DNA from: Martinezella multihospitum
GTDB lineage: Bacteria; Pseudomonadota; Alphaproteobacteria; Rhizobiales; Rhizobiaceae
Reading direction: 5' to 3'
DNA: 64,000 bases
Assembly (NCBI RefSeq): GCF_900094585.1
Contig: NZ_FMAG01000011.1
Span: forward strand, 106,785 to 170,784
Part shown: piece after piece, positions 1 to 11,071 of the stretch
Position numbering within the stretch: the first letter of the stretch is position 1
How the letters are laid out: every line of letters begins with the position of its first letter
Notes under the pieces: model-generated
The model's input: only the letters and a program-made list of their open reading frames with translations
Databases searched by the model: none
What the model was told of the DNA's origin: nothing
Made by a program: the position numbers and the translations under genes

Positions 1-1
1 T

Positions 2-1042
2 TCCAGCCTTTTTCGCGCGATGAAGGACTGTCGAAATCATATCCGCGATGTGAAGCCTTATCGGACCGGCGCTGTCGGACTGACCGCCGATGATCTTCTG
101 ACGCTCCTCGATGCGGCAGAGGAAAGAGCGCCGCAGGACGCGACCGAAGCCCGCGCCTTCTTCGAAGAGCACTGCCAACCTTTCTTCATTCGCCGCGATG
201 GGGATGCCAGCGGTTTCGTCACCGCCTTCTTCGAGCCCGAAATCGAAGTTTCTGCGGCGCCGGACGAAACCTATCGCTATCCCTTCTATCGCCGTCCGGA
301 CGATCTGATCGATCTCGACGATGGCAATCGGCCCTCGGAACTCGACCCGTCCTATATGTTCGGACGGCTGCAAGACGGGGTCATTTCCGCCTATCCCGAT
401 CGCGGCGAGATCGATCGTGGTTATCTCAACGGCAAGGGGCTGGAGATCGCCTGGGCAAAATCCAAGGTCGATGTCTTCTTCGTGCATGTGCAGGGTGCGG
501 CGCGCCTGCGCTATCCGGACGGGCGCCTCGGCCGCATCACCTATGCCGCCAAGGCCGGTCATCCCTTCTGGGCCGTCGGGCGTTTGCTGATCGACCGTGG
601 GCTGCTGGATCGCGCGACGATCTCCATGCAGACGATCCGTGACTGGCTCTACGCTAACCCGGATCAGGTCGACGAAGTCCTCTCACACAATCGGTCCTAT
701 ATCTTCTTCCGCGAGGCCGACGTCAGCGATCCGGCCCTGGGGCCGATTGCAGCCGCGAAGGTGCCGTTGGTATCGGGTCGCTCCCTTGCGGTCGATCGGC
801 TGATCCACACCTTCGGCTTCCCCTTCTTCATTCGGTCGGAAAGCCTGACGCATCTCGATGCCGGCAAGCCTTTTGCGCGGCTCATGCTAGCTCTCGATAC
901 GGGCTCCGCCATCGTCGGGCCGGCGCGCGGGGATATCTTTACCGGTTCGGGTTACGATGCAGGTGAGCTCGCCGGTACCGTGCGCAATGACGCCGATTTT
1001 TATGTACTTATTCCAAAGGCGGCGGCGCAGAGGTTCGGCTGA
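2..1042 (+). CDS. mltA: Membrane-bound lytic murein transglycosylase A (5' partial)
   Basis: MltA cleaves the MurNAc-GlcNAc bond of peptidoglycan, leaving 1,6-anhydroMurNAc ends, in the periplasm. The frame is open from base 2, so the true start and any signal sequence lie before the window; the first internal ATG is at base 20. Counting from that Met, the MltA barrel core occupies about residues 60-230. The C-terminal 3D domain holds the family signature, DTGSAIVG at 293-300 followed by ARGDIFTG, including the aspartates D293 and D305 typical of the catalytic region. The stop overlaps the next start (TGATG at 1040-1044), so it is translationally coupled to the Smr gene. Confidence 0.93.
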   Translation, partial: SSLFRAMKDCRNHIRDVKPYRTGAVGLTADDLLTLLDAAEERAPQDATEARAFFEEHCQPFFIRRDGDASGFVTAFFEPEIEVSAAPDETYRYPFYRRPDDLIDLDDGNRPSELDPSYMFGRLQDGVISAYPDRGEIDRGYLNGKGLEIAWAKSKVDVFFVHVQGAARLRYPDGRLGRITYAAKAGHPFWAVGRLLIDRGLLDRATISMQTIRDWLYANPDQVDEVLSHNRSYIFFREADVSDPALGPIAAAKVPLVSGRSLAVDRLIHTFGFPFFIRSESLTHLDAGKPFARLMLALDTGSAIVGPARGDIFTGSGYDAGELAGTVRNDADFYVLIPKAAAQRFG

Positions 1043-1626
1043 TGGCCCCGGAACGGCAGAATAAGGATCGAAAGCTCAGCGCGGAGGATCGCATCCTCTG
1101 GGGCAAGGTCGCCAAGAGCACGCGCCCCATGCCTGGCCGGATGGCCGATATCGAGGCTTTCGAAGCCGCACTGCAGGCGGAAGCCGAAATTGAAGAAAGC
1201 GCCCGCGCCGCAAAGACGAAGCCAGTGCCTGCCTCGACCGAAACGCAGGAACCCCCTGCGCCGGTCAAGCAGCCCGCCGGCCGTCATCATCCGCTGGAGC
1301 GTCCCGTCAAGCGCAAGATCGCCAAGGGCCATTTGGCGCTTGAGGCCAGGATTGACCTTCACGGCCTCATCCAGAGCGAGGCCCATGGCATGCTTCTGGA
1401 TTTCCTGTTGCGCGCCCATAGCCGCGGCCTTCGCCATGTGCTCGTCATAACAGGCAAGGGCAGCTCGATGGGCAGCGAGGGAGCCTTGAAACGCGCCGTG
1501 CCGCTCTGGTTCTCCAAGCCCGAGTTCCGCTTTCTGATTTCTTCTTACGAGACGGCGGCGCAGCATCATGGCGGCGAGGGCGCGCTCTATATCCGCCTGT
1601 CGCGGCTGAAGGGGGAGAGGCTTTGA
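1042..1626 (+). CDS. Smr-domain protein (MutS2 C-terminal-like)
   Basis: This 194-residue protein has a charged, Ala/Pro-rich N-terminal half (about 1-95) and a C-terminal Smr domain. The domain shows the IDLHGL motif near residue 108 and the HVLVITGKG motif near 132-140. Smr domains are nicking or RNA-binding endonuclease modules related to the MutS2 C-terminus; the substrate of stand-alone alphaproteobacterial versions is not settled. The ATG overlaps the mltA stop by one base, and the stop overlaps the TTG start of the XRE regulator, so the three genes form a tightly coupled run. Domain assignment is firm; cellular role is unknown. Confidence 0.9.
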   Translation: MAPERQNKDRKLSAEDRILWGKVAKSTRPMPGRMADIEAFEAALQAEAEIEESARAAKTKPVPASTETQEPPAPVKQPAGRHHPLERPVKRKIAKGHLALEARIDLHGLIQSEAHGMLLDFLLRAHSRGLRHVLVITGKGSSMGSEGALKRAVPLWFSKPEFRFLISSYETAAQHHGGEGALYIRLSRLKGERL

Positions 1627-1988
1627 CCCCGTTCGGCGAAGCGGTGCGAAAATTGCGATTGCGCAAGGGCGTCTCGCAAAAGCAGATGGCGGCCGCCCTC
1701 AATGTGACTCCGGCTTATTTATCCGCCTTAGAACACGGAAAGCGTGGTCTGCCGACCTTCGATCTCCTGCAGCGCATCGCCGGCTATTTCAACATCATCT
1801 GGGATGAGGCCGAGGAATTGTTCCTGCTGGCGCGGTTTTCCGACCCGCGCGTCGTCGTTGATACCTCTGGGCTTTCGCCGGAATATACGGCCTTCGTCAA
1901 CCACTTGGCAGTCAAGATCCGCAGCCTTGACGCGGCAACAGTCCGCGAGCTATCCCGAGTTCTCGAAAATGCCGGAAAAACCGGCTGA
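1623..1988 (+). CDS. XRE-family helix-turn-helix regulator
   Basis: A 121-residue protein whose residues 5-60 form a Cro/C1-type HTH: a recognition segment like VSQKQMAAALNVTPAYLSAL, then EHGKRGLPTFDLLQRIAGYF. The rest is a short helical tail. The start is TTG at 1623, overlapping the upstream stop (TTGA at 1623-1626); this TTG lies only four codons before the HTH and no ATG is available, so it is the likely start. The gene sits directly upstream of gyrB with about 150 bases between them. Whether it regulates the mltA-smr run, gyrB or other genes cannot be told from sequence. Confidence 0.88.
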   Translation: MTPFGEAVRKLRLRKGVSQKQMAAALNVTPAYLSALEHGKRGLPTFDLLQRIAGYFNIIWDEAEELFLLARFSDPRVVVDTSGLSPEYTAFVNHLAVKIRSLDAATVRELSRVLENAGKTG

Positions 1989-2035
1989 AAAGCGCCTTAA
2001 TCCCCTGTTTTATACCTGATTTCGGGGCCTTCCGT

Positions 2036-2065
2036 TTGGAAGTTCAGGGTGAAACATCCTATATT
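2036..2065 (+). promoter_or_regulatory. Candidate sigma-70-type promoter for gyrB
   Basis: TTGGAA at 2036-2041 and TATATT at 2060-2065 are separated by 18 bases and lie about 70 bases before the gyrB start. Matched by eye only; rhizobial promoters are degenerate. Confidence 0.35.
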
Positions 2066-2136
2066 CAGGCTAGGAAAAACCGCTGATTCGCCAGGAATCT
2101 GCGATATTCTCTAAACGCTGGAAAGACTTCAATAAA

Positions 2137-4566
<2,430 letters not shown>

Positions 4567-4588
4567 TTGCTCGAAGCAGACACAAAAA

Positions 4589-4626
4589 GGGCCCGCCGGA
4601 TAGTTTCGGCGGGCTCTTCTTTTTTA
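4589..4626 (+). terminator. Rho-independent terminator of gyrB
   Basis: Stem GCCCGCCG (4591-4598) pairs perfectly with CGGCGGGC (4607-4614) around an eight-base loop, followed by a T-rich run to 4626. A-rich sequence on the left side lets it also serve the convergent nitroreductase gene. Confidence 0.92.
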
Positions 4627-4630
4627 TCAA

Positions 4631-5230
4631 TTACTTGGCGATGAAAGTGCCGTTGAAGGCGAGCCCGGAAAGCGGATTGCGCTGGCTCGGGACTTCGCGC
4701 TCGCGCAGCTTTTCCGGAAGCTGGTTCTTGTCGCCGATCTTGCCGATCGCGACGGCAGCCTCGACGCGGAATCCGTCGGGAATGCCGAGCACTTCATAGG
4801 ATTTCTCGACATGAAAGCCGGTCATGCCGTGGGCTTCATAGCCGGCTAGATGTGCCTGGATCGCCAGGAAACCCCAGGCCGTTCCGGCGTCGAAGGAATG
4901 GCTGTAGCTGGGCTTCTGTTCGGCTGAGCCGAGCTCGCCACTGTGGGTGCGGGAGATGACGAAAAGCAGAGCAGCTGCGGATTTCACCCAACCTTGGTTG
5001 AACTCCACCAGAACGCTGAGGAACCGGTCCCAATGTTCCGAGCCGCGCAGCGTATAAAGGAAGCGCCAGGGCTGCAGGTTCGAGGCGGAGGGTGCCCAAT
5101 GGGCCGCTTCCAGAATGGTCAGCAGATCCTGTTCCGGCATGGTCTCGTTGGAGAAGGCGCGCGGCGACCAGCGGTCGAGAAAGAGCTTGTCGATCGGATA
5201 TTGGGATTCGCGGCTGTTGCTTGATGTCAT
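4631..5230 (-). CDS. Nitroreductase-family protein
   Basis: 199 residues. Members are FMN-dependent NAD(P)H oxidoreductases acting on nitro compounds, quinones or other small electrophiles. The N-terminal FMN-contact segment RWSPRAFSNE (about residues 21-30) and the AAHWAPSASNLQPWRF segment (about 43-58) are characteristic of the family; a helix rich in aromatic residues (GTAWGFLAIQAHLAGY) follows. It is convergent to gyrB and shares its terminator. The ATG at 5230 is preceded by an AAGGAAAG-type ribosome site. Substrate cannot be inferred. Expression may relate to the other detoxifying genes nearby (hydroquinone reductase-like protein), but that is only proximity. Confidence 0.88.
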   Translation of the reverse strand: MTSSNSRESQYPIDKLFLDRWSPRAFSNETMPEQDLLTILEAAHWAPSASNLQPWRFLYTLRGSEHWDRFLSVLVEFNQGWVKSAAALLFVISRTHSGELGSAEQKPSYSHSFDAGTAWGFLAIQAHLAGYEAHGMTGFHVEKSYEVLGIPDGFRVEAAVAIGKIGDKNQLPEKLREREVPSQRNPLSGLAFNGTFIAK

Positions 5231-5310
5231 GAGGGCTTCTTTCCTTGGAGATGATCGGCCGCGGGCGGTCGAAACCGGCCGTTGGCTGGTTATAAATAGA
5301 GGATGCGAAC

Positions 5311-5601
5311 TTAAACTCGGGCTGTCCAGCTCACATCGAGTTCCTCGCGGAAAGCGAAGCGCTTGAGGTGTTCGGCGACGACGTTCTGCATGCGCTCGAG
5401 GTCTTCGGGCTTCTCGACCGTCAGCGTCATGACGAGGTTGCCGGGCTCGGCCGCCAGATCGAGGAGGTTTTCCGGGCTGAAGGGCACCTTGCCGACAGCC
5501 GCGTCGAATTCCACGCTGAAGCGATGGCTCCAGTGCTTGCAGAGCTGCTGGAGATAGCGGCTGGCATGGTCGGTTTTAACGTTGGAAACGGATGTCGCCA
5601 T
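5311..5601 (-). CDS. DUF2218 family protein
   Basis: A 96-residue soluble protein matching the DUF2218 family, with the conserved stretch DHASRYLQQLCKHWSHRF near the N-terminus and a middle segment on the pattern of LLDLAAEPGNLVMTLTVE. In many proteobacteria DUF2218 genes lie near siderophore or iron-uptake genes, but none is present here. No signal peptide or metal-binding cysteines are visible; several His are conserved in the first 30 residues. It is divergent from the GST-like gene, with 160 bases between the starts. Function is unknown. Confidence 0.85.
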   Translation of the reverse strand: MATSVSNVKTDHASRYLQQLCKHWSHRFSVEFDAAVGKVPFSPENLLDLAAEPGNLVMTLTVEKPEDLERMQNVVAEHLKRFAFREELDVSWTARV

Positions 5602-5762
5602 GGGATTTGTCCGATAAAGCTGATCGCAAACGCATCATTGCATACATAGAGGCATCCGCATTCGCCAGGTAGACAGTCTGTTTCAAGTTTGCGTTATTCC
5701 AGTGAAATTCTGTTCCGCTATGCTGAGAGTCTATAGGAACGTGTGCGAGCGGAGACAGAGCC

Positions 5763-6716
5763 TTGCTGGTGAACGGAAAGTGGACTGAGGATTGGCAGCC
5801 GGTCCAGGCCAAGGATGAAAAGGGCGGCTTTGTTCGCCAGATTTCCAGTTTCCGCAATTGGGTGACGCCGGATGGCAAGGCAGGGCCGACGGGCGAGGGC
5901 GGGTTCAAGGCGGAAGCCGGCCGCTATCACCTCTATGTCGCGCTGATCTGCCCCTGGGCGTCGCGCACGCTGATCGGCCGCAAGCTGAAGGGCTTGGAAG
6001 AGGTCATTTCCGTTTCCGTCGTCGAACCCGTGCTCTCCAAGCAGGGCTGGCGGTTCGGCGATTATCCCGGTGCCACGAACGACCCGATCAACGGCGCCGC
6101 CTACATGCACGAGATCTACACGAAGGCCGATCTTCACTTCACCGGCCGCGCCACAGTGCCGGTTCTGTGGGACAAGCAGAAGAGTACGATCGTCAACAAC
6201 GAGTCGTCAGATATCCTGCGCATGCTGAATGACGGCTTTGGCGATCTCGCCCGCAACGACATCGATCTTTATCCGGCGGGCAAGCGCGACGATATCGACA
6301 GTTTCAATGCCCGGATCTATCCCGCTCTCAACAATGGTGTCTATCGCACCGGCTTTGCCACGACGCAGATCGCCTACGAAGAAGCTTTCAACGAGGTGTT
6401 CGAATGCCTCGATCGGCTTGAGACGGAGCTGGAAGGCAAGGATTTCTTTTTTGCTAGCAATCCCACGGAAAGCGATATCAGGCTGTTCGTCACCCTCGTC
6501 CGTTTCGACGTCGCCTATCACGGCCTGTTCAAATGCAATCTCCGCCGGTTGTCAGATTACGCCAACCTTCAGTCTTTTTGCCGCCGCATGCTCGATTGGC
6601 CAGGTATTGCCGAAACCGTCAACTTCGATCATATCAAGCGCGGCTACTACTCGATTTCGTCGCTGAACCCCACTGGCATCGTGCCGCTCGGACCGGCGCT
6701 AGACGAGCTGTTCTGA
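5763..6716 (+). CDS. Glutathionyl-hydroquinone reductase-like glutathione transferase (YqjG/ECM4/PcpF type)
   Basis: 317 residues, the expected size for the Xi-class GST family, which uses glutathione to reduce glutathionyl-hydroquinones. The catalytic Cys is in the CPWA motif (ALICPWASRTLIGRKLKGLE, around residue 63). A short thioredoxin-fold segment follows, with NNESSDILRMLN matching the glutathione-binding ESxxI site near residue 145. The C-terminal half is the all-helical GST domain, ending in the YYSISSLNPTGIVPLGP tail typical of this family. The start is TTG at 5763; no in-frame ATG fits the family N-terminus better. It stands alone, divergent from the DUF2218 gene. Confidence 0.92.
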   Translation: MLVNGKWTEDWQPVQAKDEKGGFVRQISSFRNWVTPDGKAGPTGEGGFKAEAGRYHLYVALICPWASRTLIGRKLKGLEEVISVSVVEPVLSKQGWRFGDYPGATNDPINGAAYMHEIYTKADLHFTGRATVPVLWDKQKSTIVNNESSDILRMLNDGFGDLARNDIDLYPAGKRDDIDSFNARIYPALNNGVYRTGFATTQIAYEEAFNEVFECLDRLETELEGKDFFFASNPTESDIRLFVTLVRFDVAYHGLFKCNLRRLSDYANLQSFCRRMLDWPGIAETVNFDHIKRGYYSISSLNPTGIVPLGPALDELF

Positions 6717-6780
6717 TACTCGACCACATGCCGAAACCGGTCTAAGGTCCGCCTCGTTCGATGGAACAGGGAGGATAATC

Positions 6781-8199
6781 ATGAACTGGGAAGAGTTCCG
6801 GCAATGGTCGGAGAAAGCGGCAAATTGGGGCGCGGATTACCGCGCGTCGCTTCGCGACAGGCCGGTACGGGCGAAGATGGCGCCGGGCGAAATATCGGCG
6901 CATATTGCCGACTCCCCACCGGAATCGGGCGAAGCCATGGAGGATATCTTCAAGGATTTCGAGGATATCCTCGTTCCCGGTATGACGCATTGGCAGCATC
7001 CCCGCTTCTTCGCTTACTTCCCAGCCAATGCAGCCCCAGTCTCGGTGGTCGCCGAATATCTGGTCAGCGCCATCGCCGCCCAATGCATGCTCTGGCAGAC
7101 ATCGCCGTCTGCCACCGAGCTTGAAACGAAAGTGGTCGATTGGCTGCGCCAGGCGCTCGGCCTGCCGGACACATTCAGCGGCGTCATCCAGGACTCGGCC
7201 TCGACCGCAACTCTTGCCGCCGTATTGGTGATGCGCGAGAGAGCATTGGACTGGCAGGGCAACAGCCGTGGTCTTGCCGTCAACAAGGCGGTGCGCATCT
7301 ATTCGACCGACCAGGTTCACACCTCCATCGACCGCGCGATCTGGATCGCCGGTGTCGGCGACGAGAATCTGGTGCGCATTCCCTCTGCCAGTCCCAACAA
7401 GGCCATGGACCCGCAGGCCCTTGCCGCCGCCATCGAGCGTGATCGCGCTGCCGGGCTGCTGCCGGCCGGCGTCATCGCCTGCGTTGGCGGCACCAGCGTC
7501 GGCGCCTGTGACGATATCGCCGCTGTTGTCGAAGTGGCGCATGCGCACGGGCTCTACGTCCATGTCGATGCTGCCTGGGCTGGCTCGGCGATGATCTGCC
7601 CGGAATTCCGCGACCTCTGGAAAGGCGTGGAGCAAGCCGATTCCGTCGTCTTCAACCCGCATAAATGGCTCGGCGCGCAGTTCGATTGCTCAGTCCAGTT
7701 CGTTCGTGAACCGGAAATGCTGGTGCGCACGCTGGCGATCCAGCCCGAATATCTGCGCACGCATGGGCATGACGGCATCATCAACTATTCGGAATGGTCG
7801 GTGCCGCTCGGCCGCCGCTTCCGCGCGCTGAAGCTCTGGTTCCTGCTGCGCTATCACGGGTTGAAAGGCTTGCGCACGATGATCCGCAACCATGTTGTCT
7901 GGTCGCAGAATCTGGCTAAGCGCCTGGCTGCAGAGCCCGATTTTGAAATTGTCACTGAGCCGTTCCTGTCGCTGTTTTCCTTCGATCACAAGGCGCCCGA
8001 GGGTGTCGATCAGGAAAGCCATACCCAGCGCCTGCTGACCGCGATCAACAATGACGGCCGCATCTATCTGACGCAGACCCGCGTCGGCGGCCGGCTGGTC
8101 ATCCGCTTCCAGGCCGGTCAGTTCGAGGCGACGGCTGATGATATCGATACAGCCTTCGACGTCATCGTCGAAATCGCGAGATCATTATCTCCGAGTTAG
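6781..8199 (+). CDS. PLP-dependent group II decarboxylase (aromatic-L-amino-acid decarboxylase family)
   Basis: 472 residues, the usual length of the AADC/tyrosine decarboxylase family. The Schiff-base lysine is K295 in NPHKWLG. The PLP-binding Asp lies in HVDAAWAGSA, and substrate-binding residues of the HPRFFAYFPAN segment are present near the N-terminus. The C-terminal small domain (LTAINNDGRIYLTQTRVGG) matches the family. A GGAGG ribosome site lies just before the ATG (6770-6774). The likely reaction is decarboxylation of an aromatic amino acid, but related proteins in rhizobia have unproven substrates and some members are aldehyde synthases. It is monocistronic by spacing. Confidence 0.93.
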   Translation: MNWEEFRQWSEKAANWGADYRASLRDRPVRAKMAPGEISAHIADSPPESGEAMEDIFKDFEDILVPGMTHWQHPRFFAYFPANAAPVSVVAEYLVSAIAAQCMLWQTSPSATELETKVVDWLRQALGLPDTFSGVIQDSASTATLAAVLVMRERALDWQGNSRGLAVNKAVRIYSTDQVHTSIDRAIWIAGVGDENLVRIPSASPNKAMDPQALAAAIERDRAAGLLPAGVIACVGGTSVGACDDIAAVVEVAHAHGLYVHVDAAWAGSAMICPEFRDLWKGVEQADSVVFNPHKWLGAQFDCSVQFVREPEMLVRTLAIQPEYLRTHGHDGIINYSEWSVPLGRRFRALKLWFLLRYHGLKGLRTMIRNHVVWSQNLAKRLAAEPDFEIVTEPFLSLFSFDHKAPEGVDQESHTQRLLTAINNDGRIYLTQTRVGGRLVIRFQAGQFEATADDIDTAFDVIVEIARSLSPS

Positions 8200-8331
8200 A
8201 AACGCTGTTTTTCCGGCACGGAGGACCGAGCCATGCTAGGCTCCCTAAAATCGATTGGTGACACTGGTGAATAACTCGTTCATATGTGGTGATATCAAAT
8301 TCATCTTTGAAAATGCAGGGAAGGAAAATCC

Positions 8332-9174
8332 ATGAAACTGTTGCGTGTTGGCGAAGTCGGCAAGGAAAAGCCGGCGCTTCTCGATAGCGACGGCAAGATC
8401 CGCGATCTCTCCGCCCATGTCGCCGATATCGGCGGCGAGGCGATTTCGCCCGCAGGTCTTGCGAAGATCGCGGCCCTCGATCCGAAGAGCCTGCCCGAGC
8501 TGGCCGAAGGCCGCCTCGGCGCCTGCGTTGCCGGCACCGGCAAGTTCATCTGCATCGGTTTGAACTTCTCGGACCACGCCGCCGAAACCGGCGCCACCGT
8601 GCCGCCGGAGCCGATTATCTTCATGAAGGCAAGCTCGGCCATCGTCGGCCCGAACGACAACGTGCTGATCCCGCGCGGCTCTGAAAAGACCGACTGGGAA
8701 GTCGAGCTTGGCGTCGTCATCGGCAAGACGGCAAAATATGTCAGCGAAGCCGATGCGCTTGATTATGTCGCCGGTTACTGCGTCTCGCACGACGTCTCCG
8801 AGCGCGCCTTCCAGACCGAGCGTTCCGGACAGTGGACCAAGGGCAAGTCCTGCGACACCTTCGGCCCGATCGGCCCCTGGCTCGTCACCAAGGATGAGGT
8901 TGCTGATCCGCAGAACCTCGGTATGTGGCTGAAGGTCAACGGCAAGACGATGCAGAACGGCTCGACCAAGACCATGGTCTATGGCGTTGCCTACCTCGTC
9001 TCCTATCTCAGCCAGTTCATGTCGCTGCATCCGGGCGACGTCATCTCCACCGGCACGCCTCCCGGCGTCGGCATGGGCATGAAGCCGCCGCAGTATCTGA
9101 AGCCGGGCGATATCGTTGAGCTCGGCATGGAAGGCCTGGGCACGCAGAAGCAGACCTTCCTGGCCGACGCGTAA
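8332..9174 (+). CDS. Fumarylacetoacetate hydrolase-family protein (ureidoglycolate lyase/acylpyruvase-like)
   Basis: 280 residues. The FAH C-terminal fold spans roughly residues 75-275. Metal ligands are visible as the two glutamates in DWEVELGVVIG and the aspartate in YCVSHDVSER. The motif GKSCDTFGPIGPWLVT and the closing block DVISTGTPPGVGMGMKPP are diagnostic of the family. Related rhizobial proteins are annotated as ureidoglycolate lyase or 2-hydroxyhepta-2,4-diene-1,7-dioate isomerase; the sequence alone does not decide. Mg2+- or Mn2+-dependent C-C or C-N bond cleavage is the general chemistry. A strong terminator follows at 9221. Confidence 0.93.
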   Translation: MKLLRVGEVGKEKPALLDSDGKIRDLSAHVADIGGEAISPAGLAKIAALDPKSLPELAEGRLGACVAGTGKFICIGLNFSDHAAETGATVPPEPIIFMKASSAIVGPNDNVLIPRGSEKTDWEVELGVVIGKTAKYVSEADALDYVAGYCVSHDVSERAFQTERSGQWTKGKSCDTFGPIGPWLVTKDEVADPQNLGMWLKVNGKTMQNGSTKTMVYGVAYLVSYLSQFMSLHPGDVISTGTPPGVGMGMKPPQYLKPGDIVELGMEGLGTQKQTFLADA

Positions 9175-9220
9175 GGCGTGCGAAGCTCAGGAACTTTAAC
9201 TTTTTGAGATCATTGTTGAT

Positions 9221-9250
9221 GCCGGAGAAGCGATTCTCCGGCGTTTTTTA
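9221..9250 (+). terminator. Rho-independent terminator after the FAH-family gene
   Basis: GCCGGAGA (9221-9228) pairs with TCTCCGGC (9235-9242) around a six-base loop and is followed by GTTTTTT. Confidence 0.9.
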
Positions 9251-9274
9251 TAGGAAGAATCGGCAGTGGTTATG

Positions 9275-9288
9275 TTGCTCTGCAGCAA
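9275..9288. promoter_or_regulatory. TTGCT-N4-AGCAA palindrome upstream of the PHB depolymerase gene
   Basis: A perfect five-base inverted repeat, TTGCT (9275-9279) and AGCAA (9284-9288), sits about 180 bases before the phaZ start. PHB regulators of the PhaR/AniA family are known to bind TGC/GCA-rich sites, so an operator is conceivable, but the match is short. Confidence 0.25.
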
Positions 9289-9471
9289 AAGCTGCTAGGC
9301 TAAATAGTAAGACTTAAAGGATGAGGTGCGCAGAGGAGCCGCGATCATCCTGCTGCATAGCGCGACTGGAGAAGCGCCGCAGCTAAGGTAGCGACACGCA
9401 AGGCGCATGCATTTCAATGATTTAGGTGATTTGCGCGTTCGCATACCGCATCACGAAAGGTAAAGCCCCCC

Positions 9472-10749
9472 ATGTTTTATCAGTTTTATGAACTCAATCA
9501 CGCCGCTCTCGCACCCTTTCGCGCCGCGGCGGACATGATGCGCCTGGCCTATGCCAATCCGCTTAATCCCCTTTCGCACACGGTATTCGGCCGCACCTTG
9601 ACGGCAAGCCTCGAGGTTTTCGAGCGCACCACCCGGCGCTACGGCAAGCCGGAATTCGGCCTTCCGGAGACGACGATCGACGGCAAGTCGGTATCGGTGC
9701 ATGAAAAAATCGTCTGGAAGAAGCCCTTCTGCAATCTCATCCATTTCGAGCGCAGCCTGCCCGCCGGCCACAGCGCCGATCCGCGCATCCTGATTGTCGC
9801 GCCGATGTCCGGCCATTATGCGACGCTGCTGCGCGGCACGGTCGAAGCCCTGCTGCCCGGCGCCGATGTCTACATCACCGACTGGATCGATGCGCGCATG
9901 GTGCCGATGACCGAAGGCACTTTCGATCTCGACGACTATATCGATTATGTCATCGAGATGCTGCACCACCTCGGGCCGGATACGCATGTCGTCGCCGTCT
10001 GCCAGCCGTCTGTGCCGGTGCTGGCGGCCGCTGCCGTGATGGAAGCGGCGGGTGATCGCCTGGCGCCTTCGTCGATGACGCTGATGGGCGGCCCGATCGA
10101 TACCCGCATCAATCCAACCGCCGTCAACCAGCTCGCCAAGGAAAAGCCGCTGGAATGGTTCGCCGACAATGTCGTCATGAACGTGCCCTGGCCGCAGCCA
10201 GGCTTCATGCGGCCGGTCTATCCCGGCTTCCTGCAGCTTTCCGGCTTCATGTCGATGAACCTCGACCGCCATATGATCGCTCACAAGGATTTCTTCGTCC
10301 ATCTCGTCAAGAATGACGGCGAGCCGGCGGAAAAGCATCGCGATTTCTATGACGAGTATCTGGCCGTCATGGATCTGACGGCGGAATTCTATCTGCAGAC
10401 CGTCGACCAGGTCTTCATCAAGCATGCGCTGCCCAAGGGTGAGCTCATGCATCGCGGCGAGCGCGTCGATCCCTCGGCCATCCGCAACGTCGCGCTTCTG
10501 ACCGTCGAAGGCGAAAACGACGATATCTCCGGCGTCGGCCAGACGCATGCGGCGCAGACCATCTGCACCAACATCCCCGACCATATGCGCATGCACTATC
10601 TGCAGCCGGATGTCGGCCACTACGGCGTCTTCAACGGCTCGCGCTTCCGCCGCGAGATCGCGCCGCGCATTCTAGCCTTCACCCGCGAACATGCCCGCGC
10701 CAGCCGGCCGGTGGTCAAGCGCGTCATCAAGGGCGGAAAATCCGCCTGA
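9472..10749 (+). CDS. phaZ: Intracellular polyhydroxyalkanoate (PHB) depolymerase
   Basis: 425 residues, alpha/beta-hydrolase fold, matching the intracellular PhaZ family that mobilises native PHB granules. The nucleophile position holds Cys177 in the AVCQPSVPVLA elbow, as in the Cys-type depolymerases rather than the Ser lipase box. A mid-protein YITDWIDARMVP stretch and the C-terminal DVGHYGVFNGSRFR, containing the catalytic His, are typical. A GAAAGG ribosome site lies 11 bases before the ATG at 9472. It is preceded by about 300 non-coding bases containing the previous gene's terminator and a TGC/GCA palindrome. The role is reuse of stored carbon and reducing power. Confidence 0.96.
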   Translation: MFYQFYELNHAALAPFRAAADMMRLAYANPLNPLSHTVFGRTLTASLEVFERTTRRYGKPEFGLPETTIDGKSVSVHEKIVWKKPFCNLIHFERSLPAGHSADPRILIVAPMSGHYATLLRGTVEALLPGADVYITDWIDARMVPMTEGTFDLDDYIDYVIEMLHHLGPDTHVVAVCQPSVPVLAAAAVMEAAGDRLAPSSMTLMGGPIDTRINPTAVNQLAKEKPLEWFADNVVMNVPWPQPGFMRPVYPGFLQLSGFMSMNLDRHMIAHKDFFVHLVKNDGEPAEKHRDFYDEYLAVMDLTAEFYLQTVDQVFIKHALPKGELMHRGERVDPSAIRNVALLTVEGENDDISGVGQTHAAQTICTNIPDHMRMHYLQPDVGHYGVFNGSRFRREIAPRILAFTREHARASRPVVKRVIKGGKSA

Positions 10750-10775
10750 GAACAAGAAAAATCAAAAGGATAGAT

Positions 10776-10806
10776 CGGTTCGGAGCTTCTTTGGAGAGCC
10801 GAACCG
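10776..10806 (+). terminator. Hairpin downstream of phaZ (possible terminator)
   Basis: CGGTTCGG (10776-10783) pairs perfectly with CCGAACCG (10799-10806). The following sequence is CTTTCG, a poor T-run, so termination is likely but not certain. Apart from this hairpin the 10750-11071 gap shows no gene or recognisable element. Confidence 0.5.
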
Positions 10807-11071
10807 CTTTCGCCAGCGCAAACTATTAGCTTTTGTTGAATTATCCGGGTGGATTCAAGCACTTGCCCGATTCAGCCCCTGGATACCATTGAAGCCTCAC
10901 GAAGAGGTTACCATCTCGATTCCAGCGGTACCGCAGATGATCGGGCCGTTTACCGCGCCGCGCGTCCTTGGAACGCGCTGAGATGCAGGTAGAGCTTTAA
11001 AAACCGCGCAGAAACCTGACTATTGACCGATGTCGGTTAAGGGGCGATGCGCCGTGCGAGGATACCTGACA

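Noticed and set aside
10691..10981. 96-residue plus-strand ORF after phaZ
   Set aside because: Half lies inside phaZ in another frame, no ribosome site, no domain; the remainder is non-coding.
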